A stretch of DNA of 64,000 nucleotides, from NCBI RefSeq assembly GCF_026151205.1, contig NC_087082.1, positions 7,323,908-7,387,907 on the forward strand, read 5' to 3'. The notes below the pieces were generated by a model that was given only the letters and a program-made list of their open reading frames with translations, did no database searches and was not told the DNA's origin. Shown here one piece after another: positions 29,948-38,900 of the stretch. Positions within the stretch are counted from its first letter, which is position 1. Every line of letters starts with the position of its first letter. Position numbers and translations under genes: made by a program. This DNA is from Bolinopsis microptera (taxonomy: Eukaryota > Ctenophora > Tentaculata > Lobata > Bolinopsidae).

Positions 29948-32900
29948 GTTAGACGCTTATATTTTAGTAAAATTACTAGATTACTGGTATCTTATATTTC
30001 ACTTTCTATTTCTCTTCTTGTTCCACTTCATATTTCACTTTCTCCCACCCTCGTTTTCACAACTCTCTCACCAGACGGAGAATGCTGGATGTTTGACTGT
30101 GGTGAGGGTACACAGATCCAATACCAGAGAAGTAATGTTAAACCTGGCAAACTGACCCGTATCTTCATTACACATCTTCACGGGGATCACCTGTTTGGGC
30201 TACCTGGTCTCATGTGTCTCATACAAGGTCAGATATCCGCATTTTTAGAATGATTTGTTATTTTCCAACCAATCAGGCCGGTAAGACTGTAATCATGCCT
30301 TCAAAATATGTTCTAATTTCTATAATGCTTTTAATCACGTAGCTGTTACACTTGTTTGCAGGCACAGTAACAGGGTCAGCTACAGCACCTGAACCACTTC
30401 ACTTGTACGGTCCTGTTGGGTTAGCTCGCTACATACGCACCAGTCTTATTCTATCAGGTTTCTCAATAAGCTGGATAATTTAGCGAATTATAAATTGGAT
30501 AATATACATGTATATATAATATATAAATAGTTGTTGTTTGGTTTCCCAAAGAGAGTGCTCGACTGCAGTTAAGCAGGAGCATTATAATTCGAACAATTGA
30601 AACAAATCAAATTGGCGGGCAAACGATCCGTTTCATGATATGTATAAAAACAATACCAATCATCAGTGCCAAATAGAATAATGAATTGTAGCGCTATGAC
30701 ATGTTGCTCCTTTATAAAATAATTTTTATCGATCATGAAACATTTTCAAAATTATCAAAATTTACAAAATTTCCAAAAAAACAGTTTATTGTGTCCGTCC
30801 CAATTTTAAAATTGTCTATGAAGTAAGGTAGTCAGATATCTTTGGCTTTTAAAGTTGTAAACTGTGTTGGCCTTCGTGTAGTGGTAGAGGAAAATTCTTT
30901 ACTGAGTTCCGTGAAGCTGGTAGAATTAGGATCCGTATTTGAGAGTTAATTGTTGATTCTGGTTATCAAACGAGAGTGCTCAACAACGACGAGTCGAAGG
31001 AGCATAACTAATAAATAGTTGTTGTTTGGTTTCCCAAAGAGAGTGCTCGACTGCAGTTAAGCAGGAGCATTATAATTCGAACAATTGAAACAAATCAAAT
31101 TGGCGGGCAAACGATCCGTTTCATGATATGTATAAAAACAATACCAATCATCAGTGCCAAATAGAATAATGAATTGTAGCGCTATGACATGTTGCTCCTT
31201 TATAAAATAATTTTTATCGATCATGAAACATTTTCAAAATTATCAAAATTTACAAAATTTCCAAAAAAACAGTTTATTGTGTCCGTCCCAATTTTAAAAT
31301 TGTCTATGAAGTAAGGTAGTAAGATATCTTTGGCTTTTAAAGTTGTAAACTGTGTTGGCCTTCGTGTAGTGGTAGAGGAAAATTCTTTACTGAGTTCCGT
31401 GAAGCTGGTAGAATTAGGATCCGTATTTGAGAGTTAATTGTTGATTCTGGTTATCAAACGAGAGTGCTCAACAACGACGAGTCGAAGGAGCATAACTAAT
31501 AAATAGTTGTTGTTTGGTTTCCCAAAGAGAGTGCTCGACTGCAGTTACATATCATGAAACGGATCGTTTGCCCGCCAATTTGATTTGTTTCAATTGTTCG
31601 AATTATAATGCTCCTGCTTAACTGCAGTCGAGCACTCTCTTTGGGAAACCAAACAACAACTATTTATTAGTTATGCTCCTTCGACTCGTCGTTGTTGAGC
31701 ACTCTCGTTTGATAACCAGAATCAACAATTAACTCTCAAATACGGAGCCAAAGATATCTTACTACCTTACTTCATAGACAATTTTAAAATTGGGACGGAC
31801 ACAATAAACTGTTTTTTTGGAAATTTTGTAAATTTTGATAATTTTGAAAATGTTTCATGATCGATAAAAATTATTTTATAAAGGAGCAACATGTCATAGC
31901 GCTACAATTCATTATTCTATTTGGCACTGATGATTGGTATTGTTTTTATACATATCATGAAACGGATCGTTTGCCCGCCAATTTGATTTGTTTCAATTGT
32001 TCGAATTATGTATATATAATATATATATAATAGCTGAATCTTACTGACAGATGTGCATCCAAACTTTGGTGGAGTTTAGAAAGTGCAAATATTAGGGGAA
32101 ATCACGTGCTATGACCACGAGTTATGTACCACGTGTTATGTGTCACGTGTTATGTACCACGTGTTATGAACCACGTGTTATTTACCACGTTTTATGAACC
32201 ACGTGTTATGTACCACGTGTTATAACACGAAATGTCACGTGGTAAAAACAAACTCCTTAGGTACGGAGTTCACAAGACCGTACACGGTACACGAGATAGA
32301 TATCGAGAACACGGGATATGATCCAACAGAGGATACAAATATAAAACATGTGAACGAGACTCCAGGCCGTGTTATCAACCTGAGGAACAATGCATTCTCG
32401 CTGTGGGTTATTGTAGATTACAGTTTGTTGGGCGGGGGTTTACTGTACATATTATGAGTTGTTTATTGCGCGGCCCTCAATCACAAACAAGGCAGCAAGT
32501 AGTCAAGTACAGAGATTTAAATGGTGTCACTTTAGTCACGACTAGATAGTTTAGTTATAAATAAATGTTAGAAAATTAAACGATGATAATGCCAGACTTG
32601 TAATTATATAGATAGATATACAGAATTATATATAATATTGAATTATGTTTAAATCTAAAAGCATGTTATATTAACGCAGGTTTGAGACTCCTAAGTATAA
32701 AGTTGAGGCAGGAATATTGTCCCACAGACTTCCTTGTGTTGGTTTTGTGATAACAGAAGCTCCTTCAGTGGGCAGGTCAGTACCTTACTAGGGGTGGGCA
32801 CGAAAATGCAAATTTTCCAAATTTTTAAACGGCCCTGTTTTTTGGGTAAAGGGACCTCCAAAATGAAAAAATAACTTGGTTTGGGGTCAAAAAAGCCCAA

Positions 32901-35900
32901 AATAAATATTTCCCGCCCCGTTTTCGGTTAGCGGGAGGGTCATTTTTGACGTTTTTGACTAAAATTGGCTTTATTTAATTCATTTTCACCTTTTACACCT
33001 CATTGTTACCCATGATTGTGAATCATTATTGACAAACCAGGTAGGGTAAATGATTTCAACCATCTAAAAATTTTCTGAAGATCCCCAGGGTGCCCGTATC
33101 CATGGAAACGGGTCGTTTTGAAAAAAAATTAAGCGAAATCAGCCAAAATGTTTGTTTTTACCCCTTTTTGCCACTCTAAGACTTTTAACATGGCCAAAAG
33201 TATCCAGAAAGACCATTATTGTACATTGTAACTTGTATATCAACAATAATAGGTATAAAAACATGATGTTAGGTGTTTTAGTGGTATTTTTGGGCCTTAG
33301 CAACGCCTAGCAACGGGGCGTTTTAGGCATTTTAGAGGTTAATACATGTCATTTTAATATCTTACACTCTATTGTTACTAATGAATGTTGATTATTATTA
33401 ACATACCAGGTAGGGTTGATGATTTTAAGCTTCCAGAGCTCATCTGGAGGCATATTGGGTGCCCGTAACCATGGAAACTCGTCTTTTTTACGAAAAATTG
33501 AGATTTCAGTGAAAATTAGGGTTTTTTATAACTTTATCCATAAATATTATACTAGTTATCCTTTATAAACCCTATGACAGTTGTGTATTGGGAGATAAAA
33601 TGGTAACTAATGTCTAACACTTCAGGGAGATAAGTTTTCCCACTATTTAGGCCCCTAGCAACCCATAGCAACGACGATTTACATGCAAAAAAGGCATAAA
33701 ATACCACTATTTGACCCAAAACTGCTGAAAATTGACCTGGGTCATGGTAACAACGGTTTAAAACAGTAAAGTGACTACAATTAAACTATTGATGTTAGGG
33801 TTCCTCACTATGTAGGCCCCTAGCAACCCATAGCAACACCTAGTTACGTGAGTCTTGGTCGTACCTTCATATCAATACCGATTGTCTGTAAGGTATGAGT
33901 GCCTTTCCTAACTTGCCAAATCCTGGCAAATCCAGTAACGTGTAGATCCTTTAACATAACTCATGAAAGTTATGGTTGCAGAATCCCCATTCACACTGAG
34001 GACCTCCCCTGGGTAAGACGTATCCTCAAACAGCCCTATTACACAGTTGTTCTTCTTACATGGCAAACTCTCATCAGTATCACCAAACTGAACTTGATCT
34101 GGATAACAATGACCAATAGAATGGGGCTGTAAGGGTTCTAACTGCTCTTCAACAACTCTGGGGCTTGACTTGGTAACTGGGAGATCCTCTACACTTACTG
34201 GGGCAATACTTTTACCCTGATAGCCAATGATAGCAGCCTCCAGATCGTCTACTTCATATCCTTCCTGGCCTATATCATGACCTATTAACTTACTCAAAGG
34301 ATTTGACATCGCTTGATTTTCGTTCGTGCCCTCCTTTCCTCCAGTCATACTGGCTGTATCAATTCGATCAGAAGACCATCCTTACGAGGTCGATGTTTGT
34401 AAGTTACATTTTAAGACATTCAAATTTGAAGGGGAACAGAAGCAGTCACTCAAGAGTGTGTTCCAGCAGAAGCTGACTTGCTGTGTGAAGAAACCAAGGT
34501 GGTGGAAGTTATTACAAAATGTAAAGCTTCACACGTTCTACAAGATCTTGTTTAAACAATTAACTAGCTAAACCGGTATCAGAAAAGCCCCAGAGTTGTT
34601 AAAGAGCAGTGAGAACCCTTACAGCCCCATTCTATTGGTCATGGTAGTCCAGATCAAGTTCAGTTTGGTAATACTGATGAGAGTTTGCCATGTAAGAAGA
34701 ACAACTGTGTAATAGGGCTGTTTGAGGATACGTCTTACCCAGGGGAGGTCCTCAGTCTGAATGGGGATTCTGCAACCATAACTTTCATGAGTTATGTTAA
34801 AGGATCTACACGTTACTGGATTTGCCAGGATTTGGCCAGCTAGGAAAGGCACCCAGACCTTACAGAGACAATCAGTATTGAAGGTACGACCAAGACTGGA
34901 GGTCTCACAAATGAATACGGTCCATTTTGTCATATTTGATTTTGTTAACCATGACGATGTTCAAAAATGGTCAAAAGTTAAGACTTTTAATTTTAAATTT
35001 CGATTGAAAGCAATTAAAGTCACGTTCTAAAATAGTTTATTTGATATTTAATTGTAACATAAAATTGAACAATTGTTGAAAATTTGACATTCTAGTTTTT
35101 ACTCGTGTCACGTAACTAGGTGTTGCTATTGGTTGCTATGGGCCTATGCCCTACATAGTGAGGAACCCTAACATCAATAGTTCAATTGCAACCATAACTT
35201 TCATGAGTTCTGTTAAAGGATCTACACGTTACTGGATTTGCCAGGATTTGGCAAGTTAGGAAAGGCACTCATACCTTACAGACAATCGGTATTGAAGGTA
35301 CGACCAATACTCACGTAACTAGGTGTTGCTATGGGTTGCTAGGGGCCTACATAGTGAGGAACCCTAACATCAATAGTTTAATTGTAGTCACTTTACTGTT
35401 TTAAACCGTTGTTACCATGACCCAGGTCAATTTTCAGCAGTTTTGGGTCAAATAGTGGTATTTTATGCCTTTTTTGCATGTAAATCGTCGTTGCTATGGG
35501 TTGCTAGGGGCCTAAATAGTGGGAAAACTTATCTCCCTGAAGTGTTAGACATTAGTTACCATTTTATCTCCCAATACACAACTGTCATAGGGTTTATAAA
35601 GGATAACTAGTATAATATTTATGGATCATAATTCATAAAGTTATAAAAAACCCTAATTTTCACTGAAATCTCAATTTTTCGTAAAAAAGACGAGTTTTCA
35701 TGGTTACGGGCACCCAATATGCCTCCAGATGAGCTCTGGAAGCTTGAAATCATCAACCCTACCTGGTATGTTAATAATAATCAACATTCATTAGTAACAA
35801 TAGAGTGTAAGATATTAAAATGACATGTATTAACCTCTAAAATGCCTAAAACGCCCCGTTGCTAGGCGTTGCTAAGGCCCAAAAATACCACTAAAACACC

Positions 35901-38900
35901 TAACATCATGTTTTTATACCTATTATAGTTGATATACAAGTTACAATGTACAATAATGGTCTTTCTGGATACTTTTGGCCATGTTAAAAGTCTTAGAGTG
36001 GCAAAAAGGGGTAAAAACAAACATTTTGGCTGATTTCGCTTAATTTTTTTTCAAAACGACCCGTTTCCATGGATACGGGCACCCTGGGGATCTTCAGAAA
36101 ATTTTTAGATGGCTGAAATCATTCACCCTACCTGGTTTGTCAATAATGATTCACAATCATGGGAAACAATGAGGTGTAAAAGGTGAAAATGAATTGAATA
36201 AAGCCAATTTTAGTCAAAAACGTCAAAAATGACCCTCCCGCTAACCGAAAACGGAGCGGGAAATATTTATTTTGGGCTTTTTTGACCCCAAACCAAGTTA
36301 TTTTTTCATTTTGGAGGTCCCTTTACCCAAAAAACAGGGCCGTTTAAAAATTCATGACATCACCCAAAAATATTGCTATCGGTGCCCACCCCTAACCTTA
36401 CTTACTATACTGCTATCTTACTAATTACTTACAGTGCCTTACTTGCTATACCGCTATCTTACTTATTACTTACAGTACCTTACTTGCTATACCGCTATCT
36501 TACTAATTACTTACAGTGCCTTACTTGCTATACCGCTATCTTACTAATTACTTACAGTACCTTACTTGCTATACCGCTATCTTACTTATTACTTACAGTG
36601 CCTTACTTACTATACCGCTATCTTACTAATTACTTACAGTACCTTACTTGCTATACCGCTATCTTACTAATTACTTACAGTGCCTTACTTGCTATACCGC
36701 TATCTTACTAATTACTTACAGTACCTTACTTGCTATACCGCTATCTTACTAATTACTTACAGTACCTTACTTGCTATACCGCTATCTTACTTATTACTTA
36801 CAGTGCCTTACTTGCTATACCGCTATCTTACTTATTACTTACAGTGCCTTACTTACTATACCGCTATTTTACTAATTACTTACAGTGCCTTACTTGCTAT
36901 ACCGCTATCTTACTAATTACTTACAGTGCCTTACTTGCTATACCGCTATCCTACTAATTACTTACAGTGCCTTACTTGCTATACCGCTATCTTACTAATT
37001 ACTTACAGTACCTTACTTACTATACCGCTATCTTACTAATTACTTACAGTGCCTTACTTACTATACCGCTATTTTACTAATTACTTACAGTGCCTTACTT
37101 ACTATACCGCTATTTTACTAATTACTTACAGTGCCTTACTTACTATACCGCTATCTTACTAATTACTTACAGTGCCTTACTTGCTATACCGCTATCTTAC
37201 TAATTACTTACAGTGCATTACTTGCTATACCGCTATCCTACTAATTACTTACAGTGCCTTACTTGCTATACCGCTATCTTACTTATTACTTACAGTGCCT
37301 TACTTGCTATACCGCTATCTTACTAATTACTTACAGTGCCTTACTTGCTATACCGCTATCTTACTAATTACTTACAGTGCCTTACTTGCTATACAGCTAT
37401 CTTACTAATTACTTACAGTGCCTTACTTGCTATACAGCTATCTTACTTATCACTTACAGTGCCTTACTTGCTATACCGCTATCTTACTAATTAAGTAATT
37501 ACTTACAGTACCTCAGTTATAGCCAGTTTTAATCAGAATAATCTCGCTCCAGGATGAAGCCGATTCAGGAGAGTTTTTAGTGTAAACGAGGGTATATTAA
37601 TTCATATTTATAATTAGTTTAAATAATCAACTGTCTTCCGTCTGTTTCCGTTCAATTAAACAGAAATAATCTTGCTCAATAAGATCAATGTTAAAGATGC
37701 CCCTCCCTGCAGTCTGAACACAGTGCTACTGAAGGAGTTAGGAGTCCCCCCTGGCCCAATGTACGGTAAACTAAAGTCAGGTCACTCAATCACAGGACCC
37801 TCTGGACACCTGATCACACCTAATATGGTACTGGGACAGAACAAACGGGGCCGCAAAATAGGTCAGTTTTAGCTGAGATATTATTGTAGTCACTCCCTTT
37901 CTAAGCAACTCTCTTTCCATCTCCCTCTTTTTTCTCCACGAATTGGAAAAGTTTACTGTTTTGTTGACCGTTATCAGATTGAGTGTGCAAGAAGCGTGGA
38001 GATTAGGAACATATGCATTATGCACTTACAAGGTGGCATGAAGAATTCAATTAGTTCTGCACACACACAACTCATCTTTATTGGTGTGAACAAATTAACT
38101 TATTGTTTTTAGCAAGCAGCCAAGCGGCTCTCTCCCTCTCTTTCCTTGCAAAAACTCACTTTGCACACTGACCAATTTCACAAACTCTGAAACTTGTTTC
38201 ATTGTGACACTCAGTGTGACACTCAGTGTGACACTCAGTGTGACACTCAGTGTGACACTCAGTGTGACACTCAGTGTGACACTCAGTTTGGCACTCAGTG
38301 TGACACTCAGTGTGGCACTCAGTGTCACACTGAGTAAAGCACTGATAAAGCACATTTTACACACTGACTTATATTACTTGTACCAGCAAATTTAAAGACA
38401 AGTTGTGATGAATTAAAGAAGGTAAAGCTTTTAAAATGTTCAAAATTTAGGTGAACGGACCGAATCACTACATGACTGAATCCCTAACGGACTGAATCAC
38501 TACCAATCACTATTGGTAGGGATTGAGGTATACTTTCGGACTGAATCACTACCGGACTAAATCACTACCGCTAATATCTAGACCTAACCACTTTGATGTG
38601 ATCCCTACTGAACTTTGCAATAAAGGCATAATTATTCGTATTTCATTAGTTAATTATTAGTTCTCAGTAGTAGCTGCGAGGGTCTTCATTTTAGACTTGG
38701 AGCGGTGGGCTGCAATTTCTGCTGGTTGAGATTCGTGATCATGAGGGGTAGCAGAACAGAAGGTGTCCTGGACAAGGATCAGGCGGGACTTGCACTTGTT
38801 GCACTTCCAGTAGGTCTTGTCTTCCCTCTTTCTGTTAAGGTGGTAGAGGTGACCATCGTAGAGGACGTTGCGGCTGCCTTTCTTTCTGCCAGGAATAAAC

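Noticed and set aside
32261-32457. Exon 4 frame continuing to 32457
   Set aside because: Homology to ELAC1 stops at AFSL and resumes at FETP in exon 5; the rest is intron read-through.
36373-37408. Repeated frames with [13 protein letters not shown] in the 41-bp array
   Set aside because: Periodic by-product of a 41-bp unit (three units = 41 codons) in an intron.
38095-38395. Thr/Leu/Ser and Cys/His repeat frames at 38.2 kb
   Set aside because: Both strands of a 12-bp microsatellite; not genes.
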